The notes: generated by a model from the sequence alone, not told the origin. Shown: positions 1 through 8,138, counted from the stretch's first letter. The stretch: DNA of 64,000 bases from CAVRXZ01 sp963773035 (GCA_963773035.1 CAVYZX010000010.1:248001-312000), one strand, 5' to 3'. Translations and numbers: made by a program.

Positions 1-24
1 GATCCGGCGGGCCGGGGACATGTC

Positions 25-60
25 AAGGGCTGAAGGCTAAGGGATGAGGGCTAAGGGGCT
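25..60. repeat. Degenerate heptamer array
   Basis: Five consecutive 7-base units of the form AAGGGCT (variants GAAGGCT, AAGGGAT, GAGGGCT) can be read here. The array lies at the 3' end of the 116-residue gene and overlaps its last codons. It is one of about ten arrays in the window with period 7 but a different unit each time. Confidence 0.7.
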
Positions 61-401
61 TCCAGGCGCTTCTTCTTGCCGGCAGCGGGCTCCAGATCGA
101 GCACCCAGACACGCCCGCCGGCGGTGTAGTACGCCCGCGTGTCGTTCTCGATCGTCGCACCCCAGGCCTCGAGCGTGCGCATCGCGAACGTATACCCTTC
201 GAAGTTGTCCTTGGCGTGCTGGAACACTTCGCGCGTGTGCCAGTTATCGTTGAGGATGGCATCGCCGGGATGGACGCGCAGCACGGTGACGAACCGATCG
301 TGCGCGGCCTCGGGCCGCACGTCGCGCGTCGATCCGCGCTTCTTGCCTTCAGCAACGATATAGCTTTCCTGAACAGGCGGCTGACTCGTGGATTCTGTCA
401 T
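51..401 (-). CDS. Hypothetical protein, last gene of the oxalate oxidoreductase operon
   Basis: A 116-residue soluble protein I do not recognise. It has no signal peptide or membrane segment. The middle part (about 25-105) is a mixed region with VTVLRVHPGDAILNDNW and GGRVWVLDLEP strands, and the tail is basic (GKKKR). It starts at an ATG with AAGG nine bases upstream and lies 103 bases after the beta subunit on the same strand, so it is probably co-transcribed with the oxidoreductase. An accessory or assembly role is possible but is inferred only from position. The frame is the only one here with balanced composition; the other overlapping frames are arginine/serine-rich shadows. Confidence 0.6.
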   Translation of the reverse strand: MTESTSQPPVQESYIVAEGKKRGSTRDVRPEAAHDRFVTVLRVHPGDAILNDNWHTREVFQHAKDNFEGYTFAMRTLEAWGATIENDTRAYYTAGGRVWVLDLEPAAGKKKRLEAP

Positions 402-504
402 CTTTGCTTACCTTGCGGCGGGGCCCCACCCCCGCCGCCTGTGCCGTCGCAACCTTCGGCTGCTCGGCTTTGGTTGCAACGACTCGTTACTTGGAGCTGC
501 GGCT

Positions 505-1569
505 CTATACCGTGTGTGCGATTGCTGCAGCCGCTTCTGCCGACGCCATGTCGAGCTGCGCCTTCGGATCGGCCGCCTTGATCAACGCCTCGGGAACCTC
601 GACCCCCATCATTTGCCACTGTTGATTGGCGAACCTTTGAAGGGTTGCAATGTGCTCGGCGTGAAGGTGGCCGAAGCGTCCTTGTAGCTTCAGGTACTCC
701 GCCACGGGCCGCATGCTGGCCGGCCGGAAGCTGTAGTCGTAGGCGCGTTTTTCGTGATCCCATTCCCAGATCGGATAGAGCCCACATTCAACGACGAGAC
801 GACCCAGATCGATCGAGCGTGGCGTCTCGTAGACGAAGCCCTTCTGACAAGGCGTGTAGACCATCAAGAAGGCCGCGCCCTTGTGGTTGAGTCCTTTCCG
901 CACCTTGTTCATCAGGTCGATCGGATAGCCGACACTCGCTGTGGACACGTAGCAGTGCGGATGTCCTGCGGCCATCATGCGCGCCAGATCCTTCGGAAAC
1001 AGCTTCTTCGCTTCGGGAATCATCGGACCCGGAGGCGAGAAGGTGGTCATCCCGCCGTACGGCGTTCGCGACGACGCCTGGATGCCGGTGTTGGCGTACT
1101 GCTCGTTGTCGTAGCAGATGATCAGGCAGTCGTGATCCCGGTAGAGCGCCCCCGAAATAGAGCCAATGCCGATGTCGGACGAACTGCCGTCCCCGGCCTC
1201 GCAGATGATGTTCGGAAACGCGCCCTTCCATTTGCCCTTCCGGATCATCGCCTCGTAGGCGGCGGCCACGCCGGCCGTGAAGCTGCCGGCGCTTCCGATC
1301 TGCGTGTGTGCCCAGGGTACGTTGTACGGCGTGCACAAATACGAGCTGTTAGCGACATACATGCACCCCGTGGGACCCACGAGGATCGTGTTGTCGCCCG
1401 ATGCTTTGCTCGTCATCCGGTACTGGATCGACGGTCCGCATCCCGCACAGGTCCGATGCCCGGGAACGAACGGCTCGGTCTGCGGCAAATCAGGGTTGTA
1501 AAAGCGAGCCCCCTGATTCGGGCTGGCGAACAACGGCAGCATCTGACGTTGAACTTCAATAGCAGGCAT
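505..1569 (-). CDS. 2-oxoacid (probable oxalate) oxidoreductase, TPP-binding beta subunit
   Basis: A 354-residue beta subunit of the pyruvate:ferredoxin oxidoreductase superfamily. It binds thiamine diphosphate and one 4Fe-4S cluster. The visible TPP motif starts at Gly126-Asp-Gly and ends near Asn155/Asn160 (YDNEQYANTG). Cluster ligands are likely Cys41 and Cys44 (CAGCG), Cys69 (PTGCMYV) and Cys241 (YTPCQKGF). The C-terminal tail is alanine-rich. It follows the alpha subunit after a 79-base spacer that carries a heptamer array. Automated annotation would probably call it pyruvate ferredoxin oxidoreductase beta; the YPIRP motif of the partner alpha chain argues for oxalate as substrate. Family assignment is secure; substrate is inference. 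Confidence 0.93.
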   Translation of the reverse strand: MPAIEVQRQMLPLFASPNQGARFYNPDLPQTEPFVPGHRTCAGCGPSIQYRMTSKASGDNTILVGPTGCMYVANSSYLCTPYNVPWAHTQIGSAGSFTAGVAAAYEAMIRKGKWKGAFPNIICEAGDGSSSDIGIGSISGALYRDHDCLIICYDNEQYANTGIQASSRTPYGGMTTFSPPGPMIPEAKKLFPKDLARMMAAGHPHCYVSTASVGYPIDLMNKVRKGLNHKGAAFLMVYTPCQKGFVYETPRSIDLGRLVVECGLYPIWEWDHEKRAYDYSFRPASMRPVAEYLKLQGRFGHLHAEHIATLQRFANQQWQMMGVEVPEALIKAADPKAQLDMASAEAAAAIAHTV

Positions 1570-1583
1570 TGGATGTCTCCAAA

Positions 1584-1618
1584 GTCAGCTTTCAGCTATC
1601 GGCTGTCAGCTATCAGTT
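1584..1618. repeat. Degenerate heptamer array
   Basis: Five 7-base units (GTCAGCT, TTCAGCT, ATCGGCT, GTCAGCT, ATCAGTT) in the alpha-beta spacer of the oxidoreductase operon. Nothing else is visible in this spacer. Confidence 0.75.
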
Positions 1619-1648
1619 TACCAATCTACAATTTGCAATGTCGCCGAG

Positions 1649-2854
1649 CTATTCCTCGAAGCCAACCCAGTGCGCCCGTTTCTCGATCTTGCCGCGCTTC
1701 TGGGCTTCGAGCATTTTCTGCGTCATCCAGTAGAACTCCTTCAAGACGATGGCCTCACCGCCCATGCCCGCCATGAACGAAAACACGAGCGGCCGTTGAG
1801 CGCTCTCGTAGAGTGACGCGCACGCTTCTGCATACAACGACCCTCCGCTACTGACGCTGCCCAGGCCCATGTTCGTCTCGATGACGCCGATGACCTTGAA
1901 CCTGCTGAGCACGTCTTTGACGCGCTCGGTCGGATACGGACGGATGGTCCGCAGCCGCACGAGGCCGACCTTGGCGCCGCGCTGACGCATGTGGCGGATC
2001 GCATGGCGCGCCGTCACCGCGTGACCGCCCTGCATGAAGAAGACGACATCCGCGCCGTCGGTCATGAACTCTTCGACCCAGGCGTCGTAGCGACGACCGA
2101 AGATCCGAGCGAATTCCTCGTGAGCCTGCTCGATGACCGGCATCGACCCTTCCATGGCGCGTGCACGCTCGAGCTGCAGCGGCGGACCCTGCTCGGGCAT
2201 GATCTGCGGCCCGTGCGAAACGGGATGCCGGGGATCGAGCGGATAAGGATGCTTGTAAGGCGGTAAGAACTCTTTGACCTGACCGGGATCGGGCAGCTCG
2301 CAGTCCGTCGTGATGTGCGAGACGAAAAAGCCGTCCTGACACACCATCTGCGGCAATAGCACACGAGAATCCTCGCCGATGCGAAACGCGATGAGGTGAT
2401 TGTCGAACGCCTCCTGCGCGTCACACGACCATCCCATCAACCAGCCCATGTCGCGGGTCGACAGGGCATCGGTGTGTTCCGATCCGAAGTCCCCCGGCGG
2501 ATCGAGCGTTCGATCGGCAATCATCATCTGCACGGGCATGCGGCTGCCGGAGATCGGCGAGTACAACTCGTAGGCGTACTGCACGCCGACGCCTGAGCTG
2601 CCGGTAAACACGCGAGCGCCACTCGAGGAGGCGCCGTGCGCGATACTCAACTGCGAATGCTCGCTGTCGGCGACGATGTACTCGGCATCCAGCTCGCCGT
2701 TGGCCACCATCTGCGCGAGCGCCATCATCGTGGCCGTGTACGGCCGGATCGGGTATGCGGTGATGACGTCCACGTCGGCGTACTTGGCCGCCTGCGCCGC
2801 CGCTACGCAACCGTTGATTCGGACGGTCTTTTTCTTATCGAGGACAGTTGCCAT
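1649..2854 (-). CDS. 2-oxoacid (probable oxalate) oxidoreductase, alpha subunit
   Basis: A 401-residue alpha subunit carrying the pyrimidine-binding and transketolase C-terminal-like domains of the OFOR superfamily. The usual substrate motif YPITP is YPIRP here (Tyr34-Pro38, Arg37). Further on, ADRTLDPPGDFG gives Arg115, Asp118, Asp122 and Phe123. From memory, Moorella oxalate oxidoreductase has YPIRP with Arg31, and Arg109, Asp112, Asp116 and Phe117 around its switch loop, so every residue matches with a constant offset of six. This predicts oxalate oxidation to two CO2 without CoA. The ATG at 2854 is chosen because the longer reading frame upstream runs inside the flavoprotein gene and is arginine-rich nonsense. 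It begins 13 bases after the flavoprotein stop. Confidence 0.93.
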   Translation of the reverse strand: MATVLDKKKTVRINGCVAAAQAAKYADVDVITAYPIRPYTATMMALAQMVANGELDAEYIVADSEHSQLSIAHGASSSGARVFTGSSGVGVQYAYELYSPISGSRMPVQMMIADRTLDPPGDFGSEHTDALSTRDMGWLMGWSCDAQEAFDNHLIAFRIGEDSRVLLPQMVCQDGFFVSHITTDCELPDPGQVKEFLPPYKHPYPLDPRHPVSHGPQIMPEQGPPLQLERARAMEGSMPVIEQAHEEFARIFGRRYDAWVEEFMTDGADVVFFMQGGHAVTARHAIRHMRQRGAKVGLVRLRTIRPYPTERVKDVLSRFKVIGVIETNMGLGSVSSGGSLYAEACASLYESAQRPLVFSFMAGMGGEAIVLKEFYWMTQKMLEAQKRGKIEKRAHWVGFEE

Positions 2855-2867
2855 AACTGACTCCCGG

Positions 2868-4712
2868 TCATCTCCAATTCTCAATGTCCTTGGGCGGCAG
2901 GTCTGGCAGCTTTCGCAGCTCCTCAGCCTGCCGACCGTGCAACCCTTGCGAAATCGCGAACGCCGTATCCATGCGCACGACGCCTGTATCGAAGTCCAGC
3001 TCGGGCACGCCCTCGAGGCACCCCGTCGGGCATTCCTCGATGCACACACGGCAACCCTTGCAGTAGTCGACCAGGATCTTGTAAAGGCCGTTCGACCGAT
3101 CGTAGCGAATGATGCACGGTTCCGGACACACGAGGTAGCAGTTGTCGCAGGCATTGCACGTGCCGCAGCTGAAACAACGATTGGCCTCCTCGACGGCCTG
3201 CTCCTCGCTGTACGCCTGAATGACCTCGTCCTGCGTCTTGCGCCGACTCGCGGGCGCAAGCATGGCCTGGGACACGCGCGGGAAATGCGGGAAGTAGGTC
3301 ATGTTCATCCGATTGAGATCGGTGATCACGTCGAGGGCAATCGTTCGAGGCTGTAACGGCTCGCCGCGGACTACCTTGTCCAGGTTGAACGCGGCGCGCT
3401 TGCCGTCGCCGACGGCATTGACCACCATCAGCGGCTGTCCCGATCCGAGCTGAACGATGTCGCCGGCCGCGAAGAAGTTCGTGTCGCCCAGCCGTCCAAA
3501 CCGATCCACCTTGATGGTGCCGCGTTCGTTCTTGAATTCAGCTGGCAGCCAGGCCAGCGACGCATGCTGTCCGACGGCGATGATGACGTTGTCGGTGGCG
3601 AAGCGTTCGGCAGCCGCTTCCCGATCGATCGCGATGGGAGAGGCATTGATCGCACCTGTGAAGCGAGCAGGATGCAATTGGAGTGCTTCGACCTTACCGT
3701 TGCCGAGCACGGCGGTCATCGCCCGGCCGTGCATCAGCTCGACGCCCTCCTCGAGCATGTCGTGGAGATCCTCGGGGACGGACGGCATCTCGCTGGTGTT
3801 GCCTTCCACGGTGATCATCGTGACTTCCTGCGCACCCTGCCGGAATGCCTCGCGTGCGCAGTCGATGGCCGTGTTCCCTCCGCCAATGATCGCGACGCGC
3901 GCCCCCAGGTTCACCTTCGACGTGCCCATGCCGATGTCGCGCAGGAACGGGAGCCCGTACAGCACGCCGGTCTTGTTTTCCCCTTCGGCCTTCACGCTGT
4001 TCGGTTCTGTGAGACCAACGGCGAGGACGCAGGCGTCGTAGTCCCTCTTCAACGATTCCCACGAGACATCCTTGCCAACTTCGGTATTCGTCTTGATCGT
4101 GATTCCCAACTCCACGAGACGCTCGATCTCGCGATCCAGCACGTCCTGGGGAAGCACCCAGTCGGGGATGCCGCCGCGATTCAGTCCGCCCGCTTTCGGC
4201 GATTTCTCGAAAATCGTGACGGCATAGCCCAGGCGCGCCAGTTGATAGGCGGCGCTGTGCCCGGCAGGACCCGATCCCACGACAGCCACCTTCTTGCCAT
4301 TGGGCGCCCCCGCCTTGACGATGTCGCGCGCCAAGGCTTGTCCGAGGTCGCCGAGAAAGCGCTCGACGGCGCGGATGGAAATCGCTTCGTCATGCTGTCC
4401 GCGATTGCAGGCCTGCTCGCACGGGTGGTAGCAGACGCGCCCGGTCACTGATGGAAACGGCATGTCCTCTTTGATCAGAGCGTACGCGTCGAGGTACTTG
4501 CCGCGCTTGACCAGATCCAGATAGCCCTGGATCTTTTCGTTCGTGCCGCACGCGTTGTTGCACGGCGGCATCTTGTCGCGATACACGGGACGAATCGCGC
4601 GCCAGTTGCCGGTCGGAAAGAGATCCTGGCCCTTTTTCTGTGAAGGAGCAGGCGTGATTCCCGCAAACGGAACCTGTAGCCAGTCAGGGATGTGCGTGCC
4701 TTGGGTGGACAT
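2868..4712 (-). CDS. NAD(P)-type flavoprotein fused to 2x[4Fe-4S] ferredoxin domain, oxidoreductase electron-transfer subunit
   Basis: A 614-residue protein resembling GltD fused to the delta (ferredoxin) subunit of an OFOR. The N-terminal cysteines Cys51, Cys55, Cys94, Cys98 and Cys102 look like GltD/DPD cluster ligands. A first Rossmann motif GSGPAG (146-151) should bind FAD, and a second, VAIIGGGNTAIDCA (about 285-300), NAD(P)H. The C-terminus (513-565) has CxxCxxCxxCxxxC and CxxCxxCxxxCP clusters. It sits between gamma and alpha. The arrangement recalls phenylglyoxylate:NAD oxidoreductase (PadH plus PadF), and suggests electrons go to NAD(P)+ rather than only to free ferredoxin. The ATG at 4712 is preferred; the 5' extension is translated heptamer repeat. 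Confidence 0.9.
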   Translation of the reverse strand: MSTQGTHIPDWLQVPFAGITPAPSQKKGQDLFPTGNWRAIRPVYRDKMPPCNNACGTNEKIQGYLDLVKRGKYLDAYALIKEDMPFPSVTGRVCYHPCEQACNRGQHDEAISIRAVERFLGDLGQALARDIVKAGAPNGKKVAVVGSGPAGHSAAYQLARLGYAVTIFEKSPKAGGLNRGGIPDWVLPQDVLDREIERLVELGITIKTNTEVGKDVSWESLKRDYDACVLAVGLTEPNSVKAEGENKTGVLYGLPFLRDIGMGTSKVNLGARVAIIGGGNTAIDCAREAFRQGAQEVTMITVEGNTSEMPSVPEDLHDMLEEGVELMHGRAMTAVLGNGKVEALQLHPARFTGAINASPIAIDREAAAERFATDNVIIAVGQHASLAWLPAEFKNERGTIKVDRFGRLGDTNFFAAGDIVQLGSGQPLMVVNAVGDGKRAAFNLDKVVRGEPLQPRTIALDVITDLNRMNMTYFPHFPRVSQAMLAPASRRKTQDEVIQAYSEEQAVEEANRCFSCGTCNACDNCYLVCPEPCIIRYDRSNGLYKILVDYCKGCRVCIEECPTGCLEGVPELDFDTGVVRMDTAFAISQGLHGRQAEELRKLPDLPPKDIENWR

Positions 4713-4730
4713 GATGATCTGATCCTCGTC

Positions 4731-4812
4731 GTACCTGGTTCCTGGTGCCTCGTGCCTGGTTGGTTCCTCGTGTCTAGTTGGTTCCTCGTGCCTAGTTAAT
4801 GCCTGGTGCCTT
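4731..4812. repeat. Degenerate heptamer array
   Basis: About ten 7-base units of the type GTGCCTG/GTTCCTC, interrupted twice by a 4-base GTTG, fill the spacer between the gamma subunit and the flavoprotein. No hairpin terminator or promoter is visible in it. Confidence 0.75.
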
Positions 4813-4813
4813 C

Positions 4814-5461
4814 TTAGGCCGCGGTCGCATTGAGCGGAAGCACGTGCAAATCGTCGAGCGCAGCGCGGAACGCCACCTTGTTCGCAATCATGGGTTCGAT
4901 CGTCTCGATCTTGACGACCCCGGTCGTCTTCACAACTGCCGCAATCAGCGGCGCGGCGATATCGGGCGCGATCGCCTTGCTGCGCTCCGCCGCCCCTTCC
5001 GTCGACAAGCGATCGAGCCCCAACTCGCCCAACCTGTAATACAGCCACTTGTGATCGGCGATCTTCGCGGCATCCACGCACACGAGCTGAGCCAGCCGTT
5101 CAGGACCGGGCACGAACCGCATCATGTAGTCCGGCGAGTAGTGCGTGTTGATTACGAGCGTGCCGCCCGGTGGCATCCCCCTCATGTAATCCCAACCCTT
5201 CACCATCGTCTGCTCGACGAGCACGACGATGTTCGGGTGCTCGTTCTCGTAGGTGAGGGCATTTTCAATGACGCTGTCGCTGATGCGGCAGTACTTCCTG
5301 GTCGGAGCGTTGGTCCGGTCCGGGTTGTCGACGTAGTTCTCCATCGCCTGCGAATACTTGCCTTCGATCCGGCTCGCGGCGGAGACGGAATTCACGATGT
5401 CTCGGCCTTCTTTGTCCATGATGATGCCGCGGGTCCAGACCGTCAGCTCCGTGTAGCTCAT
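4814..5461 (-). CDS. 2-oxoacid (probable oxalate) oxidoreductase, gamma subunit
   Basis: A 215-residue protein of the OFOR gamma (PorG-like) family, which packs against the alpha/beta core. The N-terminus reads MSYTELTVWTRGIIMDKEGR, in place of the common GRGGQG start of other PorG proteins. It begins with ATG, with GAGG eight bases upstream, 56 bases after the AAA ATPase, and is followed by the flavoprotein after a repeat-filled spacer. The gene order gamma, flavoprotein/delta, alpha, beta makes a complete enzyme. The overlapping plus-strand frame of 305 codons is a shadow. Confidence 0.88.
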   Translation of the reverse strand: MSYTELTVWTRGIIMDKEGRDIVNSVSAASRIEGKYSQAMENYVDNPDRTNAPTRKYCRISDSVIENALTYENEHPNIVVLVEQTMVKGWDYMRGMPPGGTLVINTHYSPDYMMRFVPGPERLAQLVCVDAAKIADHKWLYYRLGELGLDRLSTEGAAERSKAIAPDIAAPLIAAVVKTTGVVKIETIEPMIANKVAFRAALDDLHVLPLNATAA

Positions 5462-5517
5462 ATCGATGCCTCACTCTTCAATGCTCGCGGGGCCGCAGCG
5501 CGGTGCAATGCTCCGGC

Positions 5518-7674
5518 TCAGGTGTCGGAACCCCCCAACACTGCCGCAAAGTCCCTGCCGCGCACGGCAAACTCGCCAACGCGCGATCCGCGCTGCCAAT
5601 CTCCAATCGCCAGCAGCACGGCTTTCTTGCAAACGCTCTCGACGTCGGCGCCTGTGCATCCGTCGGTCCGGCGGGCGATCGTTGCGACGTCGACGTCCTC
5701 CGCCAGCGGTACTTGACGGCAGCACAGGCGGACGATGCCAGCCCGATCCGATTCGTCGGGCTTGGAAAACGGAACGATATAGTCGAATCGCCCGCTGCGC
5801 AAGAGCGCCGGCTCGACCCGCTCGGGCCGATCCGTCGCGGCAAGAAGGATCACGCCTTTGACATCGCGGAGGTTGTCAATCTCACGCAAGAGCTGGCTCA
5901 AGATCCGCGGATGCACATCAGCGCCAAAATGATCGGCGCCGACCTTGGGAGCGATGGTGTCGATCGTGTCGAAGAATAGAATGCACGGCGCGGCGCGTCT
6001 CGCCTTCTTGAACACCTCGCGCAGGGCTTTCTCGGACTCCCCCAGCCATTTCGAATAGAGCTGGGGACCGTCGATCGTGATCAACGGGAGTTGCTTTTCG
6101 CCTGAGAGCGCGCGAGCCATCGCGGTCTTGCCGGTCCCTGAAGGCCCCACGAGCAAGATGCCACGCGGCGGCGCAAGGCCGACGCGCTCGTAGAGGTCGT
6201 CTCGCAAGTGCGCATGCTCGACAACGGCGCCCAGCACTCGTTTGACCTCGGTCAGCCCCGCGAGCGAGGCAAATGTCGAGGTGCTCTTCTCGATGAAGAA
6301 TTCTCGCGTGGCACTTGGCTCGACTTCTCGCAACCCGGCGAGGAAATCCTCCCGTGTCACTTGCAGTGCGGAGAGATCGGCGGCGCCGGTATCCCCCGAG
6401 CGCGTCTCCCGAGCTCGAAGTCCATCCTCCGCGTCCAGCGCTGCCGTCGACAGATAGCGTCGCAGCGTGATCATCCCAACTTCCTGGCAGAGCGCTTCGA
6501 GATCCGCGCCCACGAATCCGTGGGAATGCTCGGCGACTTCGGCCAGATCGACATCCGGACCAAGGGGCATGGCACGCGTGTGAATCTTCAGGATTTGAAG
6601 CCGAGCCTGGGTATTGGGAACACCGATCTCAATCTCTCGATCGAACCGGCCCGGGCGACGAAGCGCCGGATCCAGCACCTCGGGAATATTGGTGGCGCCC
6701 ATGACGATGACCTGGCCGCGGGACAGGAAGCCATCCATCAGACTCAAGAGCTGAGCCACTACCCGCTTTTCGACTTCACCGGCCACCTCCGCGCGTTTGG
6801 GCGCGACGGCGTCAATCTCGTCGATGAATAGAATCGCCGGCGCTCGACGCGCCGCTTCCTCGAAGACCTCTCGAAGCTTGGCCTCGCTTTCCCCGTAGAA
6901 CTTGCGCATTATTTCGGGGCCGTTGAGGTGAATGAAGTGGACGCGGCTTTCGGCCGCGACGGCGCGCGCGAGCAGTGTCTTGCCGGTACCCGGCGGTCCG
7001 TAGAGCAGCACGCCCTTTGGCGCAAGGATCCCGAGACGCTCGAAGATGCGTGAATGCTTCAACGGCAGTTCCACGATCTCGCGAACGCGCGTCACCTCGC
7101 GCTCCAGCCCGCCGATGTCTTCGTAGGAAACAGCCGGAGCCCCACGACCGGGGATTTGTTCACCCTCGACGACTCGAATGTCCGTTCGTTTCCCGATCAC
7201 AACAGGCCCGGAAGGAATGGTACGGACGACTTGAAAGTTCACCGCTTTGGCGTAGGTAGGGACACGAATGACGGATCCCGTGAGAACTGGCACGCCCTCG
7301 AGATCTTCGAGCATTCGCTCCGGCGCGATGATCGCCGGAGCCGCACCGACCCACTGCGGCGTCACACGCACGGCAACCGCCAGAGAGTGCTCGACTGTGG
7401 TCACCGAGACCGGCTCTTGTAATCCGGTTCCGCAGTTGCTCCTCAGCGTGCCGTCAATCTGGATCGTGCCTTCGTTACCGTCGTCGGATGCCTCAGCGCG
7501 CGCCACCGCCGGCGTTCGTCCCACAATCTTCAGGATGTCGCCCGGGCGCGCGCCGATGCGCCGCAGGTCCGACGGCGCGAGACGCGCGATGGCATGACCG
7601 ACATCCTCGACTCGCGCTTCCGCGGCGCGAAGCATGACGCTGACGACGAGTGGCGGCGTCGTGGAGTCGGTCAT
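5518..7674 (-). CDS. CDC48/p97-like AAA+ ATPase with a degenerate second ring
   Basis: A 718-residue two-ring AAA+ protein. Residues 1-175 form a CDC48-type N domain with double-psi barrel features. The first ring has Walker A GPPGTGKT (226-233) and Walker B ILFIDE (281-286). The second has Walker A GPSGTGKT (510-517), but Walker B reads ILFFDT (565-570), so the catalytic glutamate is threonine (codon ACG). The arginine-finger region ALLRSGRFD is kept. The second ring should bind but hardly hydrolyse ATP. The ATG overlaps the stop of the preceding gene (ATGA), which implies translational coupling, and the oxidoreductase gamma gene follows. A remodelling or activase role for the enzyme complex is inferred from position. 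Confidence 0.92.
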   Translation of the reverse strand: MTDSTTPPLVVSVMLRAAEARVEDVGHAIARLAPSDLRRIGARPGDILKIVGRTPAVARAEASDDGNEGTIQIDGTLRSNCGTGLQEPVSVTTVEHSLAVAVRVTPQWVGAAPAIIAPERMLEDLEGVPVLTGSVIRVPTYAKAVNFQVVRTIPSGPVVIGKRTDIRVVEGEQIPGRGAPAVSYEDIGGLEREVTRVREIVELPLKHSRIFERLGILAPKGVLLYGPPGTGKTLLARAVAAESRVHFIHLNGPEIMRKFYGESEAKLREVFEEAARRAPAILFIDEIDAVAPKRAEVAGEVEKRVVAQLLSLMDGFLSRGQVIVMGATNIPEVLDPALRRPGRFDREIEIGVPNTQARLQILKIHTRAMPLGPDVDLAEVAEHSHGFVGADLEALCQEVGMITLRRYLSTAALDAEDGLRARETRSGDTGAADLSALQVTREDFLAGLREVEPSATREFFIEKSTSTFASLAGLTEVKRVLGAVVEHAHLRDDLYERVGLAPPRGILLVGPSGTGKTAMARALSGEKQLPLITIDGPQLYSKWLGESEKALREVFKKARRAAPCILFFDTIDTIAPKVGADHFGADVHPRILSQLLREIDNLRDVKGVILLAATDRPERVEPALLRSGRFDYIVPFSKPDESDRAGIVRLCCRQVPLAEDVDVATIARRTDGCTGADVESVCKKAVLLAIGDWQRGSRVGEFAVRGRDFAAVLGGSDT

Positions 7675-8000
7675 GACGCAGGCTGGAGTCGGCCTTGAAG
7701 CTGCTGGACGAAGCGCTCGAACAGCGCGGCGGCCTTCGGCTGATCGGGATGGTTCTGATCGTCCGCTTCAGCCGCAAAACGCGTGCGGTCGTTGCCGAGG
7801 TCCGTCAGTCTGATCGTGCCGAGATTGGTGTGCTCGATGGCCCATCCGTCGCCGGTCACGGCTGTGACGGACATGGTGAGATTCGTGGCGTCGCTCTCCC
7901 AGGGTACGACGATGGCACTCACGAGTCGCTGATCCGCGGCGAACTCTTCGATGGTGCGCGACAGGGCGCGGGGCGAGCCGGAGGCCACAAACTCGATCAT
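7671..8000 (-). CDS. Small conserved-looking protein coupled to the AAA ATPase (possible SRPBCC-like fold)
   Basis: A 109-residue soluble protein, first gene of the oxidoreductase operon. Two beta-rich stretches (SAIVVPWESDATNLTMSV; GWAIEHTNLGTIRLTDLG) are followed by a C-terminal helix (ALFERFVQQLQGRLQ), a layout seen in small SRPBCC/START proteins, but I cannot assign a family firmly. The start at ATG 8000 is preferred; the 28 codons upstream translate the purine-rich repeat. Its TGA overlaps the ATG of the AAA ATPase, so the two are probably made together and may act together. Confidence 0.65.
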   Translation of the reverse strand: MIEFVASGSPRALSRTIEEFAADQRLVSAIVVPWESDATNLTMSVTAVTGDGWAIEHTNLGTIRLTDLGNDRTRFAAEADDQNHPDQPKAAALFERFVQQLQGRLQPAS

Positions 8001-8009
8001 GGTCAACTT

Positions 8010-8088
8010 AGAAGTGAGAAGAAGAAGGAAGAAGGATTGAGCTGGCGGCTTGGCTCGCCATACTTCTTCCTTCTTCCTTCTCACTTCT
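8010..8088. repeat. Heptamer-type repeat arranged as a long hairpin
   Basis: A purine-rich arm (8010-8035, GAAGAAG/GAAGGAA units) is matched by its near-exact reverse complement at 8063-8088. The loop holds a small inner stem TGGCG (8043-8047) / CGCCA (8056-8060). It lies in the divergent spacer and would be part of the 5' leader of the oxidoreductase operon, where it could act on transcription or translation. This is sequence structure only; function unknown. Confidence 0.7.
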
Positions 8089-8097
8089 TACTTCTGC

Positions 8098-8138
8098 TAG
8101 ACTGGCCCGGTGGTCGGACCAGTTAGGCGGTCCAGTCT
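8098..8138 (+). promoter_or_regulatory. FadR-type operator and likely promoter of the regulator
   Basis: TGGTCGGACCA at 8111-8121 is a perfect match to the TNGTNNNACNA operator core of FadR-subfamily GntR regulators. It is enclosed by a wider inverted repeat AGACTGG (8099-8105) / CCAGTCT (8132-8138). TGCTAGACT at 8095-8103 resembles an extended -10 element, which would put the transcript start near 8110. The operator lies between the regulator and the oxidoreductase operon, so it could control both. Confidence 0.6.

Noticed and set aside
505..1569. Plain pyruvate:ferredoxin oxidoreductase annotation for the operon
   Set aside because: The partner alpha subunit has YPIRP rather than YPITP, and transporter context points to oxalate. 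Kept only as the fallback family name.
3564..4451. Long plus-strand ORF of 295 codons
   Set aside because: It is antisense to the flavoprotein gene, whose motifs are clear; a GC-rich codon-bias shadow.
4731..4812. Possible CRISPR array
   Set aside because: The period is 7 bases, units are degenerate, and there are no 25-40 base repeats with unique spacers or cas genes.
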